A stretch of DNA of 56,655 bases from an uncultured Lachnospiraceae bacterium (GTDB lineage Bacteria; Bacillota; Clostridia; Lachnospirales; Lachnospiraceae): contig CACXMK010000011.1 of NCBI GenBank assembly GCA_902768735.1, positions 1 to 56,655 of the forward strand, read 5' to 3'. Of this stretch, positions 8,869 to 16,874 are shown piece after piece. Numbering within the stretch: the stretch's first letter is position 1; each line of letters begins with the position of its first letter. The position numbers were made by a program, and so were the translations under genes. The notes under the pieces are model-generated. The model did no database searches and had not been told where the DNA came from. It saw only the letters and a list, made by a program, of their open reading frames with translations.

Positions 8869-9121
8869 CGCCGCTTTAAAAGATACTAACATCAGAGGTC
8901 CGGGTTGTCAACAGCATTTCCATGGCTCTGAGAATTCGTCAATTTCAACAACTTCTGATTCATTCTTCGGCCGGTGTTATAATTTTTTTATAAAAAAAGC
9001 GAATAGCATCATTTACTGAAAAGCCGATTTATCATACAATATAGTTAGATTTTTAGGCAATGTTTACGCACGCACATTGTCTCAAAATAAGCATTGACAC
9101 TATAGATAAGGGAGGTTCTCT

Positions 9122-10177
9122 ATGAAGCAAATTGAAATGTTAGCTATGATCCTGGCCGGTGGCCGGGGAAGCCGCCTGCTCGACCTTACCAACCACGTAG
9201 CAGTTGACGTAGTCGGTGTTTTGACACAGTACGAATCCGTGCTGCTCAACAGCTATGTTGCGAAGGGCGGTCTGTGGGGACTTGACACCAAGGACAGCGG
9301 TGTCTTCGTTCTTACACCCCGTGAAAAGGCTGACGCAGGCCTCGATGTCTACCGCGGAACCGCAGATGCGATTTCCCAGAACATTGACTTCATTGACACG
9401 TATGATCCGGAATATCTCCTTGTTCTTTCCGGCGACCACATTTACAAGATGAACTATGACAAGATGCTGGATTATCACAAGGAGCAGGGCGCGGCAGCTA
9501 CCATCGCGGTCATGCCTGTTTCTATCGAAGAAGCATCCCGTTTCGGTATCATGATCACTGACGAAAATAACAGGATCACTGACTTCGAAGAGAAGCCGAA
9601 ACATCCTCGCAGCACACTCGCTTCCATGGGTATCTACATCTTCGATTGGAAGAAACTGCGCGAGATCCTTGTCAAGGATATGGTAGATCCCGAATCCGCA
9701 CACGATTTCGGCAAGACCATCATTCCTACGATGATGAACAACGGCGAGAAGCTCGTCGCGTTCAAGTTTGAGGGATACTGGAAGGACGTCGGAACCATCG
9801 ATTCCCTCTGGGAAGCCAATATGGACCTTCTCGACGAGAACTGCGACCTCAACCTCGACGATTCCACATGGAAGATCTATACCGAGGATGTGGCAGCCCT
9901 TCCCGCTTATATCGGACCCAACGCTTCGATCGACCGCGCGTACATCACGCAGGGCACTTCTGTGGACGGAACTGTCAAGAACTCCGTCATCTTCACAGGT
10001 GCCAAGGTCGGCACGGGCGCCAAGGTTATTGATTCGGTTCTGATGCCCGGCGTATGTGTCGGCGATGGCGCAGTGGTTACCCGTGCACTGGTCGCAGACG
10101 ATGTCAAGATCGGTGCAGGCGCAGTGGTTGGCAGCGCAGACAGCAAGAACATCACGCTGCAGGCCAGCGATATTTAA
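9122..10177 (+). CDS. glgC: Glucose-1-phosphate adenylyltransferase, internally deleted
   Basis: Makes ADP-glucose from glucose-1-phosphate and ATP for glycogen synthesis. The N-terminus has the pyrophosphorylase loop MILAGGRGSRL and the rest follows GlgC closely (LVLSGDHIYKMNYDKML, EASRFGIM, EGYWKDVGT, then a beta-helix acyltransferase-like domain from about 265). Odd: after residue 27 (LTNHVA) the chain jumps to VDVVGVLTQYE. About 25 residues normally reading like KPAVxFGGKYRIIDFxLSN are absent, junction at about 9202/9203, with the frame kept. That segment holds conserved active-site residues, so activity is doubtful unless this is an assembly error. AAGGGAGG precedes the ATG. Confidence 0.85.
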   Translation: MKQIEMLAMILAGGRGSRLLDLTNHVAVDVVGVLTQYESVLLNSYVAKGGLWGLDTKDSGVFVLTPREKADAGLDVYRGTADAISQNIDFIDTYDPEYLLVLSGDHIYKMNYDKMLDYHKEQGAAATIAVMPVSIEEASRFGIMITDENNRITDFEEKPKHPRSTLASMGIYIFDWKKLREILVKDMVDPESAHDFGKTIIPTMMNNGEKLVAFKFEGYWKDVGTIDSLWEANMDLLDENCDLNLDDSTWKIYTEDVAALPAYIGPNASIDRAYITQGTSVDGTVKNSVIFTGAKVGTGAKVIDSVLMPGVCVGDGAVVTRALVADDVKIGAGAVVGSADSKNITLQASDI

Positions 10178-10181
10178 GGGG

Positions 10182-11228
10182 GTGCACAAGAATGGCAGCT
10201 TCACTTTCCTGGGAAGATACCGTGTCATCGACTTCCCTATTTCGAACTTAAGTAACAGCGGCATCATCAACCTGCAGGTCTACATTGCAAGCAAGCCCCG
10301 CTCACTGGCAGCGCATATCGGCACAGGCCGTCATTACAACATCAACTCCAAGCGTGGCAGAGTGCAGCTCCTCTTCCCCACTGAGGAGAGAGTGAACACC
10401 ATCTACAACACCAACATCCAGGCGCTGTATGAGAACCTTGAGTACATCAAGAGACAGTCCCAGGAGTACGTTGTGATCGCTCCCAGCTGCATGGTCTTCA
10501 AACAGGACTACGATGCCCTCCTTCAGGACCACGCTAAGTCCGGCGCAGACATCACTGCTCTGTATCACATGGTCCATCACGCAAGGGGCGGCTATGAGAC
10601 ATGCCACATTTTTGATATCGCAGACGGAAAGGTCAACGCGATCCGCCGCAACCTCGGCGATGAAGATGTGCGCGCCATCTCTATGGAATCCTTCGTCATG
10701 AAGAAGTCCCTGCTGATCAAGCTGATCCACGATGCAAGGGCTATTTCCTCGATGTTCAACCTGTCCGACGTCATCAACGCCAAGATCGGCGATCTCGATG
10801 TCCGCGCAGTGGAGCACACCGGCTACTTCGGACCGATCACCAGCCTCAAGAGCTACTACACCGCCAATATGCAGCTTCTCAACCCTGCAAAGGCAGCTGA
10901 GCTCTTCACTCCCGACTGGCCGATCTACACCAGGACCAATGATTCCTGCCCGAGCCAGTTCTATGATTCCGCAGAGGTCAAGAACTCCCTGATCTCTAAC
11001 GGCGGCGAGATCCGCGGAACCATTATCGATTCCATCGTCGGCCGCGGCGTGACCGTAGGCAAGGGCGCTGTGATCAAGGGCTGCTACATCGCGGCTTACA
11101 CCACGATCGGCGATAACGTACATCTCGAGAACCAGGTCGTTGACAAGTATGTCACGATCAATCACGAGAACGAGATCATTGCCGGTGAAGGCGAGCTGGG
11201 CTACGTAAAGTACATGGATCACCTTTGA
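10182..11228 (+). CDS. glgD: GlgD-type adenylyltransferase subunit, N-terminus lost
   Basis: GlgD is the non-catalytic partner of GlgC in Firmicutes. From LGRYRVIDFPISNLSNSGI onward the sequence is a normal GlgD, ending in a left-handed beta-helix (IIDSIVGRGVTVGKGAVIKGC). The usual first 30 or so residues are missing. The only in-frame start close to glgC is GTG at 10182, five bases after the glgC stop and without a properly spaced ribosome site. The ATG at 10192, which does follow one, is in a different frame and stops after 19 codons. This fits a deletion just behind the original ATG that also shifted frame. GlgC lacks the adjoining piece that GlgD keeps. Confidence 0.75.
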   Translation: MHKNGSFTFLGRYRVIDFPISNLSNSGIINLQVYIASKPRSLAAHIGTGRHYNINSKRGRVQLLFPTEERVNTIYNTNIQALYENLEYIKRQSQEYVVIAPSCMVFKQDYDALLQDHAKSGADITALYHMVHHARGGYETCHIFDIADGKVNAIRRNLGDEDVRAISMESFVMKKSLLIKLIHDARAISSMFNLSDVINAKIGDLDVRAVEHTGYFGPITSLKSYYTANMQLLNPAKAAELFTPDWPIYTRTNDSCPSQFYDSAEVKNSLISNGGEIRGTIIDSIVGRGVTVGKGAVIKGCYIAAYTTIGDNVHLENQVVDKYVTINHENEIIAGEGELGYVKYMDHL

Positions 11229-11326
11229 TCGATCTGCTTTTGACCGGCTTTAACTGATTTCCCTTTGATAGACGAATTGTCCGTCAAAACATTGACGAAA
11301 TTCTGTTCATTTGATCCCGAATCCAG

Positions 11327-11376
11327 TATAATAGGTACGAACGATCTGCCCAGGCGCCAAGAGTGCCCGGGCAGAT
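11327..11376 (+). promoter_or_regulatory. fba promoter -10 and leader stem-loop
   Basis: TATAAT at 11327-11332, with no good -35, then a hairpin at 11343-11375 (ATCTGCCC arm, GC-rich loop part, GGGCAGAT arm) before the ribosome site AAGGAGG near 11395. The hairpin lacks a T-run, so it is more likely an mRNA-stabilising leader than a terminator. Confidence 0.5.
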
Positions 11377-11406
11377 AACAAGATATTTCTATAAGGAGGA
11401 ATTAAC

Positions 11407-12270
11407 ATGTTAGTATCTGCAAAAGAAATGACCGCTGCTGCAAGAGCGGGCCACTATGCGATCGGTGCGTTCAACCTCAACAACCTTGAGTGGACAAAGG
11501 CTGTTCTGAAGGCTGCTCAGGAGCTGAAAGCTCCCGTCATCGTACAGTGCTCCGAAGGCGCCGGCAAATACATGGCAGGCTATAAGACCGTTGTCGATAT
11601 GGTCAACGACGTGATGGCTTCCCAGGGCATCACTGTTCCCGTAGCTCTTCACCTTGACCACGGCTCATATGAAGGCTGCCTGAAGTGCATCGACGCGGGC
11701 TTCTCCAGCATCATGTTCGACGGTTCCCACTTCCCGATCGAAGAGAACATCGAGAAGACCAAAGAGCTGGTTGCGAAGGCTCATGAGCACGGCATGTCCA
11801 TCGAGGCAGAAGTCGGCGGCATCGGCGGCGAAGAAGACGGCGTTGTCAGCCAGGGCGAGTGTGCAGATCCCGATGAGTGCAAACTGATCGCTGATCTCGG
11901 CGTTGACTTCCTTGCTTGCGGTATCGGCAACATCCACGGCAAATATCCCGCAAACTGGGCAGGACTTCGTTTCGACGTCCTCGAGGCTATCAAGGCGAAG
12001 GTAGGCGATATGCCTCTCGTTCTGCACGGCGGTTCCGGAATCCCTACTGAGATGGTTCAGCAGGCTATCAAGCTCGGCGTTTCCAAGATCAACGTCAACA
12101 CCGAGTGCCAGCTCGCTTTTGCGGAAGCAACCAGAAAGTACATCGAGGCCGGCAAGGATCTCGAAGGCAAGGGCTTCGACCCTCGTAAGCTTCTTGCTCC
12201 CGGCGCTGCTGCAATCACAGAGTGCGTCAAAGAGAAGATCCTCATCTTCGGTTCCGACAACAAGGCTTGA
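11407..12270 (+). CDS. fba: Class II fructose-bisphosphate aldolase
   Basis: Zinc-dependent cleavage of fructose-1,6-bisphosphate to dihydroxyacetone phosphate and glyceraldehyde-3-phosphate in glycolysis (cytosol). Seen: HLDHGSYEGC metal/catalytic motif, EAEVGGIGGEEDG, GNIHGKYP and LHGGSGIP zinc histidines, and KINVNTECQ. The 287-residue length is normal for the short class II form. AAGGAGG precedes the ATG and a strong terminator follows the stop, so it is a single-gene unit. Codon use is highly biased, as expected for an abundant enzyme. Confidence 0.95.
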   Translation: MLVSAKEMTAAARAGHYAIGAFNLNNLEWTKAVLKAAQELKAPVIVQCSEGAGKYMAGYKTVVDMVNDVMASQGITVPVALHLDHGSYEGCLKCIDAGFSSIMFDGSHFPIEENIEKTKELVAKAHEHGMSIEAEVGGIGGEEDGVVSQGECADPDECKLIADLGVDFLACGIGNIHGKYPANWAGLRFDVLEAIKAKVGDMPLVLHGGSGIPTEMVQQAIKLGVSKINVNTECQLAFAEATRKYIEAGKDLEGKGFDPRKLLAPGAAAITECVKEKILIFGSDNKA

Positions 12271-12280
12271 ATATAAGCAT

Positions 12281-12312
12281 AAAAGAGCTGCCCTTTCGGG
12301 CAGCTTTTTTTT
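12281..12312 (+). terminator. fba terminator
   Basis: AGAGCTGCCC, TTTC loop, GGGCAGCT and eight T. A partial family-A hairpin follows directly at 12318-12342. Confidence 0.9.
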
Positions 12313-12317
12313 GTGTA

Positions 12318-12342
12318 AAAACGACCTCTGGGGTCTTTTTTC
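12318..12342. repeat. Family-A palindrome, diverged right arm
   Basis: AAAAACGACCTCTGGGGTC followed by six T. The loop TCTGG and inner stem match the family; the outer right arm has lost its complement. Confidence 0.75.
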
Positions 12343-12343
12343 A

Positions 12344-12426
12344 CCGCAGCGAGAGGAAGGATCGGTGTGAATCCCCGCGAATTCAACGCAATGAATTAAG
12401 GGGCATGCCGCACAAGCGTAGGTTTC
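12344..12426. repeat. 83-bp dispersed repeat, copy 1
   Basis: Matches 32967-33049 with the same length and about eight mismatches. It contains GTGAATCCCCGCGAATTC and GCACAAGCGTAGGTTTC. Its right edge forms part of the stop codon of the minus-strand esterase gene (12425-12427). No coding sense is shared by both copies. Confidence 0.8.
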
Positions 12427-13309
12427 ACTTCCCGCGCAAATTTTCCATCCAGGTGTGCGCCAGCCCGATCCATTTCACCGCCGGCGTATCCATCGGCCGC
12501 TGGTCCGACCGCGTCCTCCAGTCAGCGAGACTTATGCCGTGCACTTCGCCGGGAAACACATGATACTCCATCGGTTTCCTGTACCCCGCAAGTGCCGTGA
12601 CAAAAAACAGAGAGTTCTCGATCGGCACCGACCCGTCATAAGAAGTGTGCCAGATAAAAGCAGGCGGAAAATCGCTCAGATCCTGCTTCTCAAGGGACAT
12701 CTTTTCGAGCCAGAATTCATCAGCGCAGCGCGCCTCCCCCAGAAGGTTGTCGAAGGACTCCCTGTGCGCGTACTCTCCGGATGTGATCACGGGATACGCC
12801 AGGATGATCCCGTTCGGCCGGATCTCATCCGCGGTCAGCGTCGCGGCGGACGTCCCCCCGGCTCTCCCGGCAGCCGGCGACACCCCTTTCTCCTCCCGGA
12901 TCTTCGCAAACCACTCCGTATTCCAGAAAACTCCCAGCGACGCCGTGAGATGTCCTCCGGCCGAGAAGCCCAGCACCACAATACGATCCGGATCGATGAG
13001 CCACTCTTTCGCATGCGCCCGCAGATAGGCGACCGACTTCGACAGCTCCAGCAGCGCTGTCGGGAACTGCGCCGGCGCGCAGGAATAGTTGAGCACTGCC
13101 GCGTGATAGCCCATCGCGTTGAACTGCAGGGCGACGATCTCTCCCTCTCTCTCCGAGGTGAAGTGGTACCCGCCCCCCGGACACACCAGGACCAGCGGCC
13201 GCTCCTGCACCGAGAACTTGGGCGTCAGATCCAGAAGATAGGTGGTCAGCCTCGCGTACTCCTGTGACTCCGCAACTTGGATTTCTTTCTTAAAGACTTG
13301 GTAGTTCAT
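12425..13309 (-). CDS. Alpha/beta-hydrolase, BD-FAE/acetyl-esterase-like
   Basis: About 294 residues with the alpha/beta-hydrolase pattern of carbohydrate-esterase-like enzymes: oxyanion segment LVLVCPGGGYHF (about 45-56), nucleophile elbow GFSAGGH, acid residue in HTSYDGSVP, histidine in FPGEVHGISL. Close relatives act on acetylated xylo-oligosaccharides, but no xylan-degradation gene is next to it. It has no signal peptide, so it should be cytosolic. An insertion of about 25 residues (EEKGVSPAAGRAGGTSAATL) lies after the nucleophile region. Start set at MNYQVF, preceded by AAAGGA; a longer frame from 13327 lacks a site. Confidence 0.85.
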   Translation of the reverse strand: MNYQVFKKEIQVAESQEYARLTTYLLDLTPKFSVQERPLVLVCPGGGYHFTSEREGEIVALQFNAMGYHAAVLNYSCAPAQFPTALLELSKSVAYLRAHAKEWLIDPDRIVVLGFSAGGHLTASLGVFWNTEWFAKIREEKGVSPAAGRAGGTSAATLTADEIRPNGIILAYPVITSGEYAHRESFDNLLGEARCADEFWLEKMSLEKQDLSDFPPAFIWHTSYDGSVPIENSLFFVTALAGYRKPMEYHVFPGEVHGISLADWRTRSDQRPMDTPAVKWIGLAHTWMENLRGK

Positions 13310-13338
13310 TTCTATTCCTTTCGTCATTCCTGGTTACT

Positions 13339-13349
13339 TGTGCTATACT
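13339..13349 (+). promoter_or_regulatory. Extended -10 promoter (TGTGCTATACT type)
   Basis: TTGTGCTATACT upstream of the rhodanese gene. The same TGTGCTATAMT block precedes the MATE pump (14543), the TIR-lectin gene (31231) and, as CGTGCTATAAT, the nitroreductase gene (54735), so it looks like a preferred extended -10 in this genome. Confidence 0.5.
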
Positions 13350-13413
13350 GTTACACAGCAGCTGTCAAAACATCGGCCCCCTCCACCCGATCATTCCGGA
13401 AAGGAGCACCGCA

Positions 13414-13737
13414 ATGGGATTTTTCGATAAACTATTCCACAAAACCGATATCAACACCGGCATTGAGACCTACAAGGCGACGCCCGGCGCCTTCCTCGTG
13501 GACGTGCGCACCGGCCCCGAGTATGAGGCCGGCCACATCGAGGGCAGCATCAACGTGCCGCTCCACAGCATCCACTTTGTCGTGAACCACATCCGCGACA
13601 TCGAAGCGCCGATCTACGTCTACTGCCAAAGCGGTGCCCGCTCCGGCCAGGCCACTTCCATGATCAAAGAGATGGGCTTTAAGAACGTCACCAACATCGG
13701 CGGCCTTAACGGCTACAAGGGCCCGCTGGTCCGCTGA
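13414..13737 (+). CDS. Single-domain rhodanese-like protein
   Basis: A 107-residue protein consisting of one rhodanese domain, with the aspartate of FLVDVRTGPEYEAGHI and the catalytic loop CQSGARS (persulfide-carrying cysteine). Such proteins move sulfane sulfur between small thiols and proteins in the cytosol; the actual donor and acceptor are unknown. AAAGGAG lies before the ATG. It is followed at 13768 by a convergent acetyltransferase gene, with only 30 bp between. Confidence 0.88.
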   Translation: MGFFDKLFHKTDINTGIETYKATPGAFLVDVRTGPEYEAGHIEGSINVPLHSIHFVVNHIRDIEAPIYVYCQSGARSGQATSMIKEMGFKNVTNIGGLNGYKGPLVR

Positions 13738-13767
13738 GCCAAAATACAGCCCATCCTCGCGCACCGC

Positions 13768-14421
13768 TCAGATCAGCGGATACACCCTCACAAAATATCC
13801 CGTCCCAAGCGCAATATCCTCGTCATCGTAATTGCCGTAGGCCATCGCGCTCATGGACTCGTCCAGGATCTCATGGAAACCGCACTTTTCAAGAAGAGTG
13901 CGGTTTTTTGACAGCTGCGCGGCGTCCTCGACGACATCTCCGCCGATCTCCGCGACCGGCATGGGCGATGCGCCCACGGCGCGGATCTTGATGTTCATCG
14001 CGTGATAGAGAATATGATGCAGGTTCTTCAGGAGATAGCCGGCGATGCCCCTTCCGCGGAACGCGGGCTCCACAAAGCCCCCCTGCAGGTAGCCGGAGAA
14101 GCCGCGCTCGCTCTTCCACTCCTCCTGCCTGACGCACAGCTCGGGGCAGCCGTTGAACGCCTCGGCCAGCGCCGTCTCCTCCGGACCGTAGGGATCCGCC
14201 ACGTTCAGAATATCCATGGCGCCGCCGTAAACGCGGTTCTCGTCGTAGAGCTTCCCCCAGATCCTGGCGCACATCTGCCCGCGGCAAAACACAGACACCG
14301 TGAAATTCATTCCCCAGTAATCGTTCTCTTCCTCGTTCTGCTGCGGCGTCAGCTCAAAGCGGAAAGCGTCGTAATCCATCCGTCCCGAATACACTTTTAC
14401 GCTGTAGATCTCTCTCTGCAT
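13768..14421 (-). CDS. GNAT-family N-acetyltransferase
   Basis: About 217 residues. The acetyl-CoA binding motif is clear as VEPAFRGRGIAGYLLKNL (about residue 115-132), followed by a short helix and AQLSKNRTLLEKCGFHEI, the usual end of the fold. The N-terminal half is acidic (LTPQQNEEENDYWG) and not typical of any subfamily I recognise. Substrate unknown. It is divergent from the MATE pump, with about 125 bp of shared upstream DNA. Confidence 0.8.
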   Translation of the reverse strand: MQREIYSVKVYSGRMDYDAFRFELTPQQNEEENDYWGMNFTVSVFCRGQMCARIWGKLYDENRVYGGAMDILNVADPYGPEETALAEAFNGCPELCVRQEEWKSERGFSGYLQGGFVEPAFRGRGIAGYLLKNLHHILYHAMNIKIRAVGASPMPVAEIGGDVVEDAAQLSKNRTLLEKCGFHEILDESMSAMAYGNYDDEDIALGTGYFVRVYPLI

Positions 14422-14542
14422 TGTCGTCTCCCTTTTCCATTTATTACTGTTCCCGGCCGCTGTTCCCCGGTCTGCGGCGCCCGCCGTCCGCCGGGCCGTC
14501 TCCTCTTTTCGTCACTTCGTATATACCTTTTGCCCGCTCCCT

Positions 14543-14552
14543 GTGCTATAAT
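14543..14552 (+). promoter_or_regulatory. Extended -10 promoter of the MATE gene
   Basis: TGTGCTATAAT with an exact TGnTATAAT extended -10, about 50 bp before the TTG start at 14604. Confidence 0.6.
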
Positions 14553-14603
14553 TGCGCTTGAGTTTGCATCATGATCTTTCACTTCGAACAAAGGAGTATC
14601 AAA

Positions 14604-15992
14604 TTGGCTTCCAATCCACCCAGAGAAAACAAAATGGGCACCATGCCCGTAAGACAATTGATCATCAGTATGGCTCTCCCCATGATGATCTCGATGCTGG
14701 TACAAGCCCTTTACAACGTGGTGGACAGCATCTTTGTCGCGAGACTCGGCGAATACGCCCTCTCCGCTGTCACCTATGCGTTTCCTCTGCAGAGCCTTAT
14801 GATCGCCGTCGGTTCCGGTACCGGCGTCGGTATGAACGCTCTGCTCTCCCGCTCGCTCGGCGAGAAGCGCTTCGACCGCTCCAACGCGGCGGCCAACTCC
14901 GGCGTTCTGCTCACCTTCTGCAGCTATATCGCGTTCCTCTTGTTCTCGCTGTTCCTCTCGCACTGGGCGATCGCGGTACAGCTCGGTTCCAGCGCTGACC
15001 CGGCGGCGGCTGAGATCATCGCTAACGGGCACGCTTACCTTTCGATCGTTACAGGGCTTTCGCTGGGACTGTTTTGCCAGCTTACCTTTGAGAGGATGCT
15101 GCAGTCCACCGGCCGCACGCAGCTGAGTATGATCAGCCAGACGACCGGCGCGGTGATCAACATCATCTTTGACCCGATCATGATCTTTGGTCTGTTCGGA
15201 TTCCCGAAGCTGGGCGTTGCAGGCGCGGCGTACGCGACGGTTCTGGGCCAGACGGTTGCCGGCATCCTCGGCCTTGTGATGAACCTGAAGTTCAACCCCG
15301 ACATCCGCCTGAGCCTGAAAGAGATCATCCACCCGAATACGGAGGTGATCAAAAGGATCTATATCGTCGGCATACCTTCCATCCTGATGATGTCGATCGG
15401 ATCGATCATGACGTATGGAATGAACATGATCCTCACCGTTTTTTCGACCACGGCGACCGCGGTGTTCGGCGTGTACTTCAAGCTCCAGAGCTTCTTCTTC
15501 ATGCCGGTCTTCGGACTTAACAACGGTCTGATCCCGGTGCTCGCCTATAACTACGGCGCACGGCAGAAAGACCGCATCGACGAGGCGCTGAAATTCTCGT
15601 TTGTTCTGGCAATCTCGATCATGCTGTGCGGGACGTTCGTCATGAACGTGTTCCCTGCCACTCTGCTCGGCTTCTTCAACGCGGACGAGGCGATGCTCAC
15701 CATCGGTGTGCCGGCCCAGAGGATCATCAGCCTGTGCTTCCCCTTCGCCGCGATCGGCATCATTGCCGGCTCGATCTTCCAGGCGTTCTCGCAGAGTATC
15801 TATTCGCTGATCATCTCGGTCAGCAGACAGCTGGTCGTACTGCTTCCTGTGGCGTGGCTCCTCTCCAAGACCGGCGTCGTCACCAATGTCTGGTGGGCGT
15901 TTCCCATCGCGGAGGGCATGGCTGTGCTCCTCTCTTTCTTCTTCTTCAGAAAGATCTACCGGGAAATCGTAGAACCTCTCAGCGAAGAATGA
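14604..15992 (+). CDS. MATE-family multidrug/Na+ antiporter
   Basis: About 462 residues with twelve hydrophobic segments and typical MATE/DinF-like features (LISMALPMMISMLVQALYNVVDSIFV near the start, GTGVGMNALLSRSLG, and the repeat-half start at about 230 KRIYIVGIPSILMMSIGS). It should export cationic drugs or metabolites against a sodium or proton gradient. Start chosen at TTG 14604 because AAGGAG (14591-14596) precedes it by seven bases; an upstream in-frame ATG at 14571 has no site. The long open frame on the opposite strand is a coding shadow. Confidence 0.9.
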   Translation: MASNPPRENKMGTMPVRQLIISMALPMMISMLVQALYNVVDSIFVARLGEYALSAVTYAFPLQSLMIAVGSGTGVGMNALLSRSLGEKRFDRSNAAANSGVLLTFCSYIAFLLFSLFLSHWAIAVQLGSSADPAAAEIIANGHAYLSIVTGLSLGLFCQLTFERMLQSTGRTQLSMISQTTGAVINIIFDPIMIFGLFGFPKLGVAGAAYATVLGQTVAGILGLVMNLKFNPDIRLSLKEIIHPNTEVIKRIYIVGIPSILMMSIGSIMTYGMNMILTVFSTTATAVFGVYFKLQSFFFMPVFGLNNGLIPVLAYNYGARQKDRIDEALKFSFVLAISIMLCGTFVMNVFPATLLGFFNADEAMLTIGVPAQRIISLCFPFAAIGIIAGSIFQAFSQSIYSLIISVSRQLVVLLPVAWLLSKTGVVTNVWWAFPIAEGMAVLLSFFFFRKIYREIVEPLSEE

Positions 15993-16001
15993 CCCCGAGC
16001 G

Positions 16002-16080
16002 AAAAATGACCTCTGGGGTCATTTTTTTCTCGACGAAAAATGACCTCTGGGGTCATTTTTCACCTCTGGGGTCATTTTTC
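16002..16080. repeat. Family-A palindromes: two full and one half copy
   Basis: AAAAATGACC, TCTGG loop, GGTCATTTTT at 16002-16028 and 16036-16060, then a right half (ACCTCTGGGGTCATTTTT) at 16062-16079. They fill the gap between the convergent ends of the MATE and TIGR03936 genes, a good place for bidirectional termination. The last bases help form the stop codon of the minus-strand gene (16079-16081). Confidence 0.85.
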
Positions 16081-16849
16081 ACGGGATCCTCTCCCCCAGA
16101 TCACCTAGCGACACAAAACGATCTCCCGCCTCGTCCCGCGTGAGCAGGTCCAGCCTGTGCACCTGCAGGGCGAAGGGCGGCAATTCATGACCATAGGACC
16201 GGAACATCTCGCCAAAGAGCTGTTCCGGTTTTAAATTGTCGCCAACGGAGCAGCAGAGGCGGAAGTAGACACTTGTCGGCGGCTGCGACGCGGCATCTGC
16301 CAGCCCCCTCGCCTGCGCGGCAGTATCTCCGCTCACTTTTGGAATCTCCGGGATCTCCGCTGCGTAGATCCACTCTTTCATGTCGACTTCCCTGGTCCCC
16401 TTTTTCGTCTCTTTGGTCCAGGGGATCGTGTCCCTCGCGCAAAACTCCCGCAGTGCCAAAACCCAGTCCCACCCGGGTTCGTATCCCTCCCGGAAGCATA
16501 CCTCATAGTCGGCCGCCGCGACGATCGTCATGGCTTTCTGTTTTTTGGCACCGTCGACTTCGCGGAAGTCGAGGATCTCCAGGCCCTCGCACATGTGCGC
16601 GCCCAGCTGCTGCATCGCTTTTTCCGTCGAGATCGGCGCTTCCAGCTCGATGTCCATGTACTCCGCGCTGCTCGTCGGGCCGACGCCGAGCGGCATGGCA
16701 AAAGACATCACCATCCGCTGGTGCATTCCCTCGTCGTACTTGACGGGGATCCCCGTGCGCCGGACAGCGCTCTGCAGATATCTCATGAGCTCAAGGTGCC
16801 CGATGAATTTCATGGGCCCGTATTTAGCAAATTTAACTCTGACACGCAA
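16079..16849 (-). CDS. TIGR03936-family (DUF2344) radical-SAM-associated protein
   Basis: About 256 residues, opening with the family block VRVKFAKYGPMKFIGHLELMRYLQSAVRRTGI. In Clostridia this protein is fused to or directly downstream of TIGR03960 radical-SAM proteins, as here: 25 bp separate the two genes. A role in RNA modification has been suggested for the pair but is not established. TTG at 16849 is taken as start because GGGAGG lies seven bases upstream; an upstream in-frame extension would be Arg/Ser-rich and unlike the family. Confidence 0.85.
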   Translation of the reverse strand: MRVRVKFAKYGPMKFIGHLELMRYLQSAVRRTGIPVKYDEGMHQRMVMSFAMPLGVGPTSSAEYMDIELEAPISTEKAMQQLGAHMCEGLEILDFREVDGAKKQKAMTIVAAADYEVCFREGYEPGWDWVLALREFCARDTIPWTKETKKGTREVDMKEWIYAAEIPEIPKVSGDTAAQARGLADAASQPPTSVYFRLCCSVGDNLKPEQLFGEMFRSYGHELPPFALQVHRLDLLTRDEAGDRFVSLGDLGERIP

Positions 16850-16874
16850 AGGATCGTTCCTCCCACATGTGGTT

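Noticed and set aside
14397-16022. Long gene antisense to the MATE pump
   Set aside because: The product would be His/Arg/Asp-rich with no domain; it is a codon-bias shadow of a clear membrane-protein gene.
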